Shown: positions 48,201-60,800 of the stretch, piece after piece | How positions within the stretch are numbered: the stretch's first letter is position 1 | Layout of the letters: the number at the start of each line of letters is the position of its first letter | NCBI GenBank assembly: GCA_036785705.1 | Contig: JAWUZG010000056.1 | Location: 7,937,001 to 8,001,000 of the forward strand | Reading direction: 5' to 3' | Origin: Acanthornis magna | Lineage: Eukaryota; Chordata; Aves; Passeriformes; Acanthizidae | DNA length: 64,000 nt | Notes under the pieces: generated by a model | What the model saw: only the letters and a program-made list of their open reading frames with translations | What the model was told of the DNA's origin: nothing | Databases searched by the model: none | Translations under genes and position numbers: made by a program

Positions 48201-51200
48201 ATTTTCCAAGACTGAGTCAATTTGGGTAAAAAATTGACCCAAAATCAAAGCAAACATTAATTCAGGCCAGAAAAAAAATCAATCCTTGCAGTAAAGCATA
48301 AGGCATTGGTCATTATTTTGAGACACCTTCAACATCACAGCTCCAAACCTTCAAAACAACCTACTAGTAGAGAAAACAGATGTTTAGGGCTCTGTTGAAA
48401 ACAGGCTCTTCCAGCACTGCAAGTAATAAGCTGGATTCTTAACCCTTTCAATATCTGAGTCCCTGTTAGAAATGCTAAAAAAAACCCAAATTCCAAAGTG
48501 GGATTGACCATACAACAAAACTCAAGAGGAGATACCCAAGAGAAGATTTCTACTAACATCAGTTTTGCTGAATTCTGTGACCTGTGTCTTGGTGGATAAA
48601 ATTATCTCTGCCACCCTAAGCCTAAGCGTAACTCCTCATATGTGCGGCAGACTGATTGGAAAAGACAGTATCAGGCATACCAACACCTACCCTTTTAGCA
48701 CATCCCCTCCTTCTACAAGCTCTCTCTGGAGGGCTCTTACACAGTCCAGCAAAGATAAAAATGTCTAAATTTTTTGCTCAACTAACAGTCTTATGAAGAC
48801 CTGCCCAAGGTTTTGAACAAACTTAATATGGCTTGTTATTATTATGAATTAAAGTTTGGTGAGGGCTGTGAAGATGCCTCTTCAATCTTACCAGGGCTTG
48901 GAGCTCTGTTTTGTTGTATTTCTGATATTCAAAACAGAGCTTATGTTTAGAACATACTATTGCATTGAGCTCTACAGAAAATAAATAAATAAAAATCTGA
49001 TCATGCCCTGACAATGGTGACTCAGTTCGTTTTCACAACAGCACAAGCTCCTGAAATGGGAACACCAGAGCAGCATAAGCCAGGATGGCAGGTGTCACTA
49101 CTGAAGTGACAAATCATCTCTACTTGATTTTTAAAACAAGGTTGCATCACTAGCTCAAAACATGAAACTGAACTTTGGTTCAGAAACAAGCAGGTGAGCT
49201 TGTACCAGATTACCTGATGGCACTGACCCTCCTTTTCTTTGTTTGCATTGTACTGAGAAAAAAAAAATCACACCCCTATCAAAACAAATGGAGCCAAGTT
49301 ACATATTGCTTGTACTACTCTGTCATTTGTCAGTGAGCAAAGGCAGAAAGCAAAGCAGCAGGGCGACGTAGTGACTATAACTAATGTTGCTAAATATCAC
49401 AACATTTTTAGCAAGTCTGGCTTCTCTCCTCAGTAAACAAGAGCCAGTCACTGAGCTTGGTGACAATGAAGAAAAATCTGCTTCTTTGTGGAGGTGGGTG
49501 TATTTCGCTGCCAGAATTATGGAAGATCTGGTATCAGTGAGATATTCTGATTGAAGCTAAAGGCAATTCTGTCCCAAAAGCTGATAAATTCCCAAGCATA
49601 AACCCAGGTAAAAGTTAATGTAAAGGACAGTTCAATTTCTTCCAAGGGATTATAGAGAAGAAATGGACATTTACATTTCAATCCCACAATAATATTCACT
49701 GCAAGTCTTTCCTCTCCTGAAAATAAACCTGACAAACACTTTTTCCCCCAAGGCTTCCACCAGACCTAAGCAGGATGTGATTTTTAAAGAGCACACTGAA
49801 CCTCTAGAATCACTTTGTAAAAATCTGGACTACACAATACCATTCAGGAAAACCAGCTACAAGAACTCCGATTAAAATAAAAATGGGAAAAGACACAGTA
49901 AAGGAAAGCTGCAACAAAGAGGAAAAAGGGCCAAAAACACTGACCATTCAGCAGGAAGAAATCACAGTGGTCGTATTACCTGCGCTGTTATTTAGGTAGG
50001 ACAGATATCAGTACAGGAACCTTACTGTTAAGTACGTGCCTGAACAACTTAGCATTCTTAAAATATTCAAAATCCATTTCAGTTTGAATTAAGAGCATTT
50101 TTTAACCTACAGAAGGTTTCAAGATGGAATGAGTAACCATGGTACACTTCACCTGGAAATAGAATTGTTTGGCTCTTATACCACATACCCTAAATCTCCA
50201 TATTTCCTCATCTGTCAGTCTTCATTATAAAAATTTCCATTCAAGCTGAATAATTGTCTTCCAAGACCTCATCTATTCATGGCATCGACTGCCCAGTTGA
50301 AGCCAGGCCTCTGCTGGAGATGGCATGGGTGCACCCAGCTGCAATGTCATATGCAAGGGATTACAACTTCAGGTAGGGGACTGGAAGATGATATAGATGC
50401 AGTTAAGGAACAGAAAATTTCTTTCCATGTAAATGCCCCAAGCAAATGGACAGTAAGCATAGAGAGACACAGATCATATAAGCTAGTATATGCAGAACAA
50501 TTTTGAAATAGATTTGAGGTTTCAAAACTGCCCTGGAAATGAGCAACTTCTAAATAAAATGCTTGCTATAACATCCCTCACTACTGGCAAAATTTAAATT
50601 TGATTTTTTTAGGCTACAGGGAGAGAAAATAGAAGAAAAAAGAGATTGTACACAATTCAGATGGAGCTACTCTTGATGTCAGTTTGGATGATTTTATTGA
50701 CAAATACATAAAGATATTTTAGTCTTGGGGAACTTGGGGTCCTGTGCTGTCTTTCCAGTCAAAAATTGTGCTAAGAAATTTTTATATTGGTTTGACTGAT
50801 ATTTGGTATAATGATCTTCAAAGCAGTAAAACCCATCCTTAATCAAGTCTGCTTAGGTAGAGGATGTGTTGTCAGAGGATATGCTGCAAGGCAGCAACAA
50901 CCTCTGGGTTGTTTCACCTAATGAGGACCATCCCACAGCAGTGACAAGCCTTAAAGGGTTGCAGCATTCGCTGTGCCGGGAGAACCATCTTGCTGGCCTT
51001 GAAGCGGAAAAGCTGAAGCAGTGCCGTGAACAAGCCTTAGATTGGTGAAGGGGGGAGAGATGGGGGATTCCAAGAATTGGATTAGCTTTTACTGGAATCC
51101 TTTCATATTGCCAGGATAGATGTATAAGCAGAAAAACAGAAATAGGGTAAACTCTGCCAAAAAGCATCCTGCCATAGTAACAATCTGCACAGTAAACTTG

Positions 51201-53499
51201 ACACTCTTGCTTCATCATATGTTTTCCAATTCCAGTATCATTAAATAGTAATTGTTCTGCTCTACTTCCTGTTTTGAAAAATTCTGCTTTTTGCTCTGCC
51301 TTTGTAACATCTTAAGTCATTTAAGTTTCAATGCTCTCAAAATGAATGGCTGTGAGAGGGAACCTTGCTGAACTGTATAAATTTATTTCAGGACTTGAAG
51401 ATGGCAATATTTATATTATTTCATAATTATTGAAGCAGTCACTTCAAACTGCCTCATAATGCCCCCATGAAAAAGGGAAGTACTAAAGGGAAAGTTTTCA
51501 AAAGGATTTAAAGTTTGCATTGTGGTCATTGGATACAGAAAGCTACCACATTTAAGTGGTTAAAGAAAAAGCAGAGAGCTTTTTCAAGAATCTGATCGTG
51601 AATGAGTTGTTCTCATGGATGTCTGTGTCAGAACTTAGAACAGGCCATACACCCACAGCAGTGAAAGTATCACCTTTAAAACTCAGCTTACAACTCCTGT
51701 AAGGTAGGGAACAGCAATAACAATTTGCAACATCCCAGCATTTTACCTTTGCAGGATACATATTCCTTATCCAAGTTCTAAAACATCAAGCAAGGGCACG
51801 CATATTCAAGTGAGGGCAGCACTTTAGTTTATAAAAACTAAAATATGTGAGGTGGAAAAAGGAGATATAGGAGATTTTAAGAAAATGACAATAGAATTAA
51901 GACTAAGCAAGCATTCTGATAAGACAGGGAGGCAAATGAAAGAGTAAGTATCCTAATGAGGAAACCATCTTTCTCAGCCACTTTAGTATTCAAGTATTCT
52001 CTATGCCACATATTTTGTACGTTCTGGTGCTATAAAACAGGGTCCCAGATCTATGGCACACTTTCCTACTGAGCTCCACTGTGGAAATAAGGGTGTGTAC
52101 TTCTGCTGCACTTGACAAAACAAGGCCTTTGATAAACCCAATGCAGCAAAAAAATCAAAGAATCAGGCACAGAAACAGGAGGGCAATTACTGCATTATGC
52201 CCTCAGTATCCCTTGGGTTGCTCAGCCAATGTTTCAGAAACACCAGCAGAGCAGAAACCAGCATACTAAGACATTCTTCACTGTCATCACACTCAGGAAG
52301 TTTATAACCACCTTGCAGCATTCATAACTGTGCTGCTTTGTAGCTGTTTTCTCCAAGCAATATTGGGCAATGAGCACACGTCAGCGTGGCTCACCTCCAG
52401 CCAGGGAGTGACCATCAGTCCACCCAGAGCAAGCTCTATGCCTACTGACATGTTTATTGCTGACTTTGGCAGGAGTTTGAGCCCCCACTCACAAGTTCAA
52501 CAGTCAAGTTGGACTTGCTGCCAAGAGGGCAGTTTCACCAGTGTCAGTGGTGACATCTGATTGCTGGACTAACCTCCCACATTTGACAGAAAGCTGCCTG
52601 CTCCTCACTCCAACCCTCTCTGCTTCTGACTGAAGATTTTGCTGCATCCCAACCTGCAAGTTTTTAATAAAAAGGCAGAAATTCCCAAAGCCCTCTTTAG
52701 TGTGCTTCCTCAGAGCCTCTGGCTTCTCAGTGGTGGGTCTGTAGCAAGAAGGGCTTCACAAGCTGCAGAGGAAAGTATAAGATCTCCTATCACGACTGCC
52801 CTGCACTTAGCAGTGGGGTTGAAAACGACAAAAGAGGACCTAGGAGTAGGACCTAAGGCTGAACAGTCTGCAATAAGGTGTAGATATTTATTTGAAAGAA
52901 CCTATACAGCAAAGGAAAGCGTATGTTCAGATCACTCCACGTATTGCTTCAAATATCAAAGAAATTAACTGCAGTGCCTGTGCAGTACCTCTCTGAACAC
53001 TCACAAACCCCTCAGGAGCTTCCAGAACAGGGTAATTACCTCAAAATTGGGAAATCCTGTCTTCAGCATGAAGGTCATTGACATTGTGGCACCTTATTTT
53101 CTTCAGAGCATGTTTAAGAGCCTTTAGTAAGGCTAAAAAGCTGGGTCATACACTCTCACATCAGCATGTTCACGCTCACAGAGACAAGGGAGACTTGCTA
53201 AAAGCCTGCATGCTGAGAACCTCTCTGCAAAAGGACATTCCCTCAGAGGCTGGGCATACCACACCTGGAATCTCTGCAGCTGTCCTACCACCCTTTGGTC
53301 AACCCAACCTTCCCAGTACCGCATTCAGCTGGCTAACATTAGGTGCGGGAGGCAGTCATGAGGACCAGATGTGAGCAGGCGTTCCCAGACCAAACTTAGT
53401 TAACCCTGTACCTCTAGAGTTTGGCATTCAGCAATTTTAGCCACATTTCTCCAGCATTCTCGTGTTTTGGGTTTCCGTCTCCAGGTTCCAGCAGCAGGG
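48201..53499. other. Non-coding unique sequence, 5 kb
   Basis: It holds an (AAAT)4 microsatellite at 48978-48993. Overlapping plus-strand frames at 52330-52968 and 53078-53374 have no recognised product. No transposon is seen. Confidence 0.5.
48978..48993 (+). repeat. (AAAT)4 microsatellite
   Basis: Four AAAT units read directly. Confidence 0.85.
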
Positions 53500-54002
53500 G
53501 GACCGTAGGGACCCCTGTGAGAGGAGGGTGGGGCTGCCCTGACTGGCACAACCACTGCCAGCCTGTTCCCACCGTGGGGTATGGCCAAGTCCCCAGAGCA
53601 GCTGGTGCAGCCTCAGTGGAATGTGTTTAAGAGCAGGCAGAGCCCCACAGGCAATGGATGTGAGGAACAGCCCTGCCTGCTCTGGGGCTAAGTGGAAACA
53701 GGAGGAGATGCTCCAGGAACTGAAGCAGGGATTCCCCCACACCCCTGGGGAGCCCACACAGGAGCAGGTGTACCCTGAGGGACAGTAGTCCATGGGGGTT
53801 AGTTTCTCACCAAGCAACTCTATTTTAATTGGCAATGGATAAAATTAATTTTCCCCAAGTCAAGCACACTCTGCCTGTGAGGGTAACTGTAAGTGATTTC
53901 CCTGGCTTTATCTCACCACAAGATTTTACATCTTATTATTGAGGGAGGGGAGTGTGAATGGGGTGGTGGGCAGCTGGCAGCCAGACATGTTAACCCACCA
54001 CA
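53500..54002 (+). mobile_element. Decayed solitary endogenous-retrovirus LTR, avian type
   Basis: From 53825 the order ATTTTAATTGGCAATGGATA, AAATTAATTTTCCCCAAGTC, CTGCCTGTGAGGGTAACTGT, AAGTGATTTCCCTGGCTTTA, CTCACCACAAGATTTTACAT, GGCAGCTGGCAGCCAG and TTAACCCACCACA matches the 3' half of an LTR family common in bird genomes. The ATAAAA at 53839 stands at the position of the LTR polyadenylation signal, so U5 runs from there to the terminal CA at 54002. The upstream part (GAACTGAAGCAGGG, GGAGCCCACACAGGAGCAGG) fits the G+C-rich U3 of the same family, but the 5' end is not defined. No primer-binding site, internal region or second LTR is seen, so it is most likely solitary. ERVL-like affinity is from memory only. 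No viral protein remains. Confidence 0.75.
53943..53970 (+). other. G-quadruplex-prone motif inside the LTR
   Basis: Four G runs (53943-53945, 53947-53950, 53960-53963, 53968-53970) with loops of 1, 9 and 4 bases. The 9-base loop exceeds the usual 7-base limit of strict search patterns, so it is only G4-prone. Confidence 0.4.
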
Positions 54003-57000
54003 CCATGTGTAGTAATTTCAGGGGAAATAGTTAATATATTGCCAAGAGCAAAATGTGGAGGTGCCATCATTTCCACCCAGAAACAAAATTAATTCTAAGC
54101 ATTTATTCCTGGAAAACCCAGTTCTGTCAGTGGCATTACAACAAACATGACATCCCTACCTCTGTACACTTCTTGCTAAAAGTAAAATATTCCGATGAAA
54201 GAAAACAAAATGAACTCTTTAAGCAGAGAATTAAACTAAAAATGGTGAGAAGATACAGATGCAAGGAAATCCCCTTGCTTTGGTATTAAGGCTCCTAAAA
54301 TGAAGTCAATGCCTCTTATTCAAATTGCTAATTGCCAATAGTGTGCTTTTTCACCAGTATGTGTAGTTGTTTCAAATATAGTCTCAGTCCTGGTTTAATA
54401 ACAGAAGACTGCCCCAGTAAGCAATTTTACTCTCAGAGTGACTTAGATACTGGACATTCATTTACAATTACAAGTCAAAGTTAACTGCTAGAGACAAGCC
54501 AGCAGAGAACCCCTTCTAAAGGAGCAACAGAACTGTTCAGAAGACACACTGTCTTGATAAGGGTTCTCAGGCAGGCAAGACTTCCACAGCTCCCCCACCT
54601 TCTTTGGGTCACTGGGAATGAGTGGAGGTAACAAGGCTCCTCACTTTCCAGGGCAGAAGAAGTGGAAGGACCAGGGGCTCCAGAATAACCCTGAAGGGAA
54701 GCTGAGATGGAAGATGATAACTGCTGCAGAGAGGAGCAGCTCTTGCTGCAGTAAAACTGTTCCTCCCATCACCACTCCCTTCCATCCCCTCCCTGCATTG
54801 GCAGGAAGGGCTGCACAAGCCAAAACAGCCGAGCATCATCTCCTCATCCCCAGGCAGACTTGACAGGCAGCTACAGGCGGATGAATTAGTAAGTGGCCTG
54901 TTCTTCCAAGGCCCAGAGCTGGCTCCAATGGCCTCTTGGAAAGCAAGTACAGACACCTGAGTACTGGCAATTAAAATGATGCAATACATGACACATATCC
55001 ATCAGAAATAACCTAGCAATTGGGTTGCTGGCACGCCATGCTGCAGATAAGGCAGCGCCGATAATACCTGAACTTTTATGTCTCTCACTGAGATGTTTGC
55101 CACAATGTTATTTGTTCTCTGCTCTTAAATCTGTATGCTCACTTAGCCTTACCAACTGATTGCAGGATAAGACTCTGATTTTCCAAATCCAGAAATAATG
55201 CAGCTTGTGTTTGAAGATGCATTTTGCTGGGGTTTTTTCTCATTGATCTTGGAAGTTATGCAACAATATTAAAAACTGAGCCATCACAGCAAGGTACACC
55301 AGAGGAACAGGAACAACCTGGATAATCCCCTTCTCAAGTTGTTTCAACACCTTATCTCGGACACAAAGAATATTCACGTATTTAAACACCATTCTAGGTT
55401 CTGACAGAAGATGAGAAGTTCAGTGGAGTGCTAGCCACATGTTGGTTGTGACAAACTGCAGTGAGGTACTGGTGGAGACAAGAGGTTGTGCAAGTGCAGC
55501 AGCTGGCTGAACAGGACAGCCAGGTGCTCTTGCAGGTAGAGCTGCACTGTGTGACGTGGGGTAGGCAGCTCTTCCTCTACCGGGCATGCCTGCACAGCAT
55601 AAGGTGGGGCCAAGCAGAGAAACATGACTTGGTCTCTACATAACTCATCCACAGCTATCTTAGATCCTGAAAACAATAGTCATGTTAACATGATGCTCCT
55701 GCCTGGGCGTGGCTAATCAGCTCTTCCTGATATTGCACAATGTAGCTGTTCCTCTGTCTGTTCCACAAAATCCAGTCATATGAACACATCTCCTCATTCC
55801 CTTACTGTGCCTTGTCAGTTTAGCTCTGAACACCTTCAGAGAAGGTTCGCTGGACTGGTTAAGTGTGCCACATCCCAGCCTCACGACTGTCAGCTGGAAG
55901 AGGCGGCATGAGGATCTCTCAGTCTGAGTATGGTTAAAGTTACATGACCCAGAAGTTACAAAAGAGTTGAAAATTATGCAATTGTAAAAGAGCATGAAAA
56001 CCTCAGATCTACCCATTAATGGACAATTATGCATCAAAGAAGCAGGTAGCTGTAGAATGTTTTTATGTGCCATACAACAAGCGCTTGATTTCTGCTACAG
56101 TAATCCCTGTAAAAATAGATATCAGTTCCCTCAAGTTATATTTACTAGTGTTCCCTTCAATGAAAGGGAACCCACACAGTTATTTTTGGAAACAAGTTAT
56201 CTGTGTGTATTTGGTGTCCTACTAGAACTCCACACTTTGAAATCTTGGCAATACCTCCCAGTCAAACACAGACATAGGTCTTACCCAGAAAAATTTTCCT
56301 TATGCACATAAGGCTTACTCATATTCAGAAGTCACACAGATTGGAATGACACATGTACAAGAGTTAGGGTTTGCAGGAAAGGATCTTAAATGTGGTGATG
56401 GAGTAGTCACTATATGCACACCTAATTAATTTGGAAAGGTGTATTTATGGTTAGGATTAGATTATTAATAGAACATATTGACAATGGAAGCATATCTTTT
56501 AATTATCAAAGAGCTTTTGGATAGGATATAGTAATCATAGAAATTCTGTACTTTGATATATCACATGCTGTCAGGGTGGTTTTCTACTTTTTCTTTGCCT
56601 AGGTCAACCAACTATATACCATGCCTTGAGCAAGAAGTAGCCATTGAACTGATCACTCCTTAAATTTCAGTTCCTAGTCACACTTAATAGCTGTCTATCC
56701 CCAAATCGCTGCGAGGGACAGGAGAGTATCACAGTGATACAGAGCTCACATCAATTTCTGTGACATTGACTTGGGTACCGCTGGCATTAGAAACACTCCC
56801 CTTTCAGATGGTGAGCCTACAAGCCCAGAGTTCAGCTTAGGAAATAGAAGAAATATTAAGAGAAAACTAGGGAACTGGGACTCTGCTTCTTATTCAAGTA
56901 CTTTTTACCTTTTTTTTTTTTTTTTCCTTTTTAGTGTGACTTCAAACACAAGTATCTGTTTTTTTAAAGGTACAGATAACAAGAAACTAAGAAAGGAGCA

Positions 57001-59329
57001 TTATTGCTAGACGCACTTAATACTTATGCTTCAAGTATTTCCTCGAATTCTGCAAGACAGATTTTGGCTAATCTAGTCCTTTGGCTCTTTCCAAAAGGAA
57101 GCAAATCTAACACTACACAGTTTGGAAGCAGTCTTTAATGCATCTTACCAATACTGCTTATAGGAAAAACTGTGTGATCCTACCATATTCCTGAGCAGTG
57201 GACTCACTTTGGTCAGGAGAAAGTGGTGACTTTGAGCAGTATTTTCTCCCTACTGTTTTATAAAGAAATCATAGGTTAATTATGAAATAAAAATCAATTA
57301 AGGTAGAAACTACCAAATATCTTCTTATAACATCATAACAGTGACTTTGCGACAAAAAGGAACAGCGAGTCAAGTGTGTCCAGGGAGCATTGGACTGTCT
57401 TCAAACAAGTTTGTTGGCAGCTTGAAGGCTCCTGAACATTGTGATGTTAATACAGCTGCATTAGCTTGTTCACATTAATAAACACATGTGTGGGAAGGTT
57501 AAACTCTCTGCAAGGCAAAGTAGTTCTGCCTCTTTGGTTTCCAGTAGGACATTGTTTTAGGCTTAGTCCTGAAAGGAGATCAAAGTTGGTGAAAGCCTCT
57601 GAGTAGGTGTTCAGTGCTGCTGCTGGGCTGTGCTTCCAGATGCTGTTGCAGAGAAAAGGCATCTTGCAAAGAATTGACACTGTATTTCATCGATGTCATT
57701 CATAATCCTTTTTAACAGATTAAAATTATGGGCTGTCTGGTTCTCAAACACAGCATCATCCAATTTGCATGGTCCAGGTCTTCTTCTGCAATGAATGATG
57801 GGCTTGGTAAGTGATATTTACCAGTCCGTCATGCCACTGCACTGCATCTAATATGCACTGAACCTTCAGAAAGGCAGTGTGGAATTAATTCTCAGAAGCA
57901 ATCAACATTCATTTGATTCTGTCCCTATATTTCCTCTGCATCTCCAACTTCAGTGATTTCACATCAGGAGAAATAAGCAAACCCTTGAGCACTCTCAGCA
58001 AACATCAAAACGTGAACTGCTAGAAATCTATAGGGAGACTGCCAAAGGCACCAAACGGCAGCTAGGAATTTAACTTTCACTGATGAACCGTGATCCAGAA
58101 GTCAGAAAGCATGGGATAACTTTGCAGGCATTTTTATTTTTGGAAGTCTCCCCCTATGGCCACTTACATGTGTCTACAATTTTGCATTGTAAAACCAAAT
58201 GCCATTCTAAAGCATACACCCATATAGAGACACACAGACTCACAACACAGATCAAATGCTTGTTTTGCCCTCCAGGAGCCTCAAGGGCCTTCAACTACTG
58301 AAATTAACCCCTGTCCTTCAGTACTCCGGAGCCTATGGCTTTACAGCATTCCACAGCATCTAAGACAACGCAACTATTTATGTTCCTACACATACTGAGG
58401 TTTTAGAAAGACCACATCAGAATCCACATCATAACCATTCCTCTTGACAACAGAAGTGTATCAGGAACACTTGCAATACATAACAAAGAAACCATCACAA
58501 CTCATCTGATGTTGACATCTGCCTGAAGGATCTGCAGACCCTATATTGCTCTGAAAATTACATTTATATAGATAAATACGTGTCTGATTTTTGCTTGTTT
58601 GTACACACATAGGTAATATATGCACTCTACTCCCACATAAAGACTTCCTTGTGAATCCAAAATATTATGAATATAATTGCCATTTCACTGTCAGTGGAGC
58701 AATATGTAATACACCAGCTCTAGTCGAAGGCGCTACCTGCAGCTGTCCCGAGCAGCTTTTGCCCCAAGTATCTGCAGTGCAGCCCTGATGCCACCTAAAC
58801 TCTGAGAGTCACAAGGTGCTTGCCATCCTGTCCACAGGTAACTCCTCAAGCAGGTGGCAGGGAAGACATGCAATGCACTCCCCTGTGCAATACAGATACT
58901 GACATTTCCCACAGAAGAGAACTTTTAAAGCAATTTTTTAGAAATAATCAGTGCTTCATTTACATCATTTGAGAACACAGTTAAGCCTGAAAGCGCAGCT
59001 CCCCAGCTCTGAGACTCCTGGCTCAGCAATGTCATCAAGTGCTCCAGGGCTCCCCCTGCCCCATCAGCCCAAATGAACCAAGAAGGGGTTCAAAGCCCTG
59101 CAAGCCATAGGAGAGCAGGAAATTACAGAGCTTGGGAATCATGGCTCCTACACTTCCAGTTGTGTGGCATGCTGCCCAGAAGCCCTGGAAGTACCCGTGG
59201 TATATGCCAGGTCTTCGGGGATCTCCAGAGGCATCCAGCATGTCAACGCTATCCCAGAGCCACAGACCTCACAGTTCGCCAGGAGTCATGAAATCAGGCA
59301 TGAAGGCTGTCAGAACCCATCCCATGTCT
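54003..59329. other. Non-coding unique sequence, 5 kb
   Basis: No exon or repeat family is recognised. A 16-T run at 56910-56925 continues as CCTTTTTAG, which looks like an acceptor tract, but no open exon with a donor follows. Frames near 55717-56311 and 59035-59346 are not convincing. Confidence 0.5.
56910..56925 (+). repeat. Poly-T homopolymer, 16 T
   Basis: Uninterrupted T16, followed by CCTTTTTAG. Read directly. Confidence 0.9.
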
Positions 59330-60199
59330 TTATAGAAAGTCACTAAAAAATGATGTTTTTGCAAAATATTTTGGTATCAATGAATCTGCTTTTTCTGATG
59401 GAAAACTGTTTTGGCAGAAAGTTTCCAGCTAGCTCCAGTCTGGCCCTTAGGCAGGTTAAAAATTAGTGGAACTGCTCCACTAAAGTCCAAAGCTCTTGTC
59501 TAAAATCATTTAGAGAATTAATTTAAACTTGAGCAAAAATATCAGACCTCTATTGAAACACCCAGAAGACACTACTTCCCTGTGAATGAGGTAGTAGACT
59601 TGACCCGCATTTTCTCACCCACGATCACATTTGTGTTTGATCTGCAGCCCCTTGCGCTCTAAGATTTTCCTTTTCTTTGTCCCAACTACAAGTTCTTTGA
59701 GGCAGGGCCCTTTTCCTGACAAAGAGCTTATGCAATCATGTAAGCAACAAGTTCATATCAGTAGCAACCCTGGCATTTTCTGTTTCAGTAGAATGACCTC
59801 AGCAATGCATTTCCAGAGTGATTTTGTCCTTCAGAACCAAGCAGCTTCAAGAGCATAATACTGCCCATAAATTTAAGCTCATTTTACGTAGAATATACTC
59901 TCTTTTAAGGTTCACACAGAAAATTCTTTTATGGAAGGACCTGGGCTCTTTTAAAGCCCTCTTGGAGCAGAGTAAAGTATATAAAACAAATTTCAATATT
60001 ATACTATTTCTCCTAAAAGAAGGTGTTGCTTATTAAACATGAAATTGATGATTTCTTGCTCTCACTATTGTACTGCCACTGACTAGATTGTACATCTTTT
60101 TGATAAATGACATCAATGTTGGATCAACACCAGGTAGGAAAACTCCCCCCTAAAATGTTTAAGAATGAATAGGGAAGGACCTATCCTTTTGTTCAAATG
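59330..60199. other. Non-coding sequence with a possible ancient repeat
   Basis: 59355-59500 carries phrases (TTTGCAAAATATTTTGG, GAAAGTTTCCAGCTAGCTCC, GTGGAACTGCTCCACTAAAG) that recall old amniote interspersed repeats. Too diverged to name. Nothing else is seen. Confidence 0.35.
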
Positions 60200-60800
60200 A
60201 AAATCCTATAAAAGGTCTAAGCAATATTTTCTAAGCTCTGATTTTTCCACATAAAAAAAATCTAATGCATTAAGTAACATCACAGGGTATTAATGCAAAA
60301 CTTACATCACAAGCCCAAGCTACATAAACCAGCTGTAAAGCTTTTAATTTGTCTAAAGAGATAATTAAGCTGCATCAAGCATAGTCAGACGTTACAACTC
60401 AACAAAGGAGTTGGGCAATTCTTCCTTTGACATAAAGCTGCACTAACCAGTATCACTTCTGTCTCAAGTGATCCGACATACAGTACCTACTGCAGCAATA
60501 ATGAATTTTGCATACATTTTTAGAATGCTTAGTACTTTTAAACAGAATAATTATATTTTTAGAATTTTAATATTATTTTGTTTTATAATTTCAGAATAAC
60601 TTGCCCTGCTTTATATAATCTGCACACAACAAATATTTGCCATCAAGTCCATGTATAGATAGAATTAATGATCCTTTTTTTTAATGCAACTTGTTCATGC
60701 ACATTACCTGAAATTTGACTTCTGCTTCCAACTTTCTTCTAAATTGAACTGGAAAAGCATCATTTGTTATGCTAAAATATTCACAGTTCAAAAAGTTAGA
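60200..60800. promoter_or_regulatory. Candidate conserved regulatory element, POU/homeodomain-like sites
   Basis: The block contains CTAATGCATTAAGTAAC near 60263, ATTAATGCAAAAC at 60289 (a homeodomain core fused to a POU-type ATGCAAA), CTTTTAATTTGTC near 60341 and GATAATTAAGCTGCATC near 60360, then a long A+T-rich part with TTAATATTATTTTG. It is non-repetitive over its first 250 bp. It resembles the 42.1-kb block in having TAAT and ATGCAAA together. Conservation is not tested. Confidence 0.3.

Noticed and set aside
56900..56934. Polypyrimidine tract and acceptor AG of an exon
   Set aside because: Pure T16 is better explained as a homopolymer, and no following open exon with a donor was found.
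59355..59500. Named ancient DNA transposon or LINE
   Set aside because: Phrases look familiar but are too diverged to assign; kept only as a comment on the interval.
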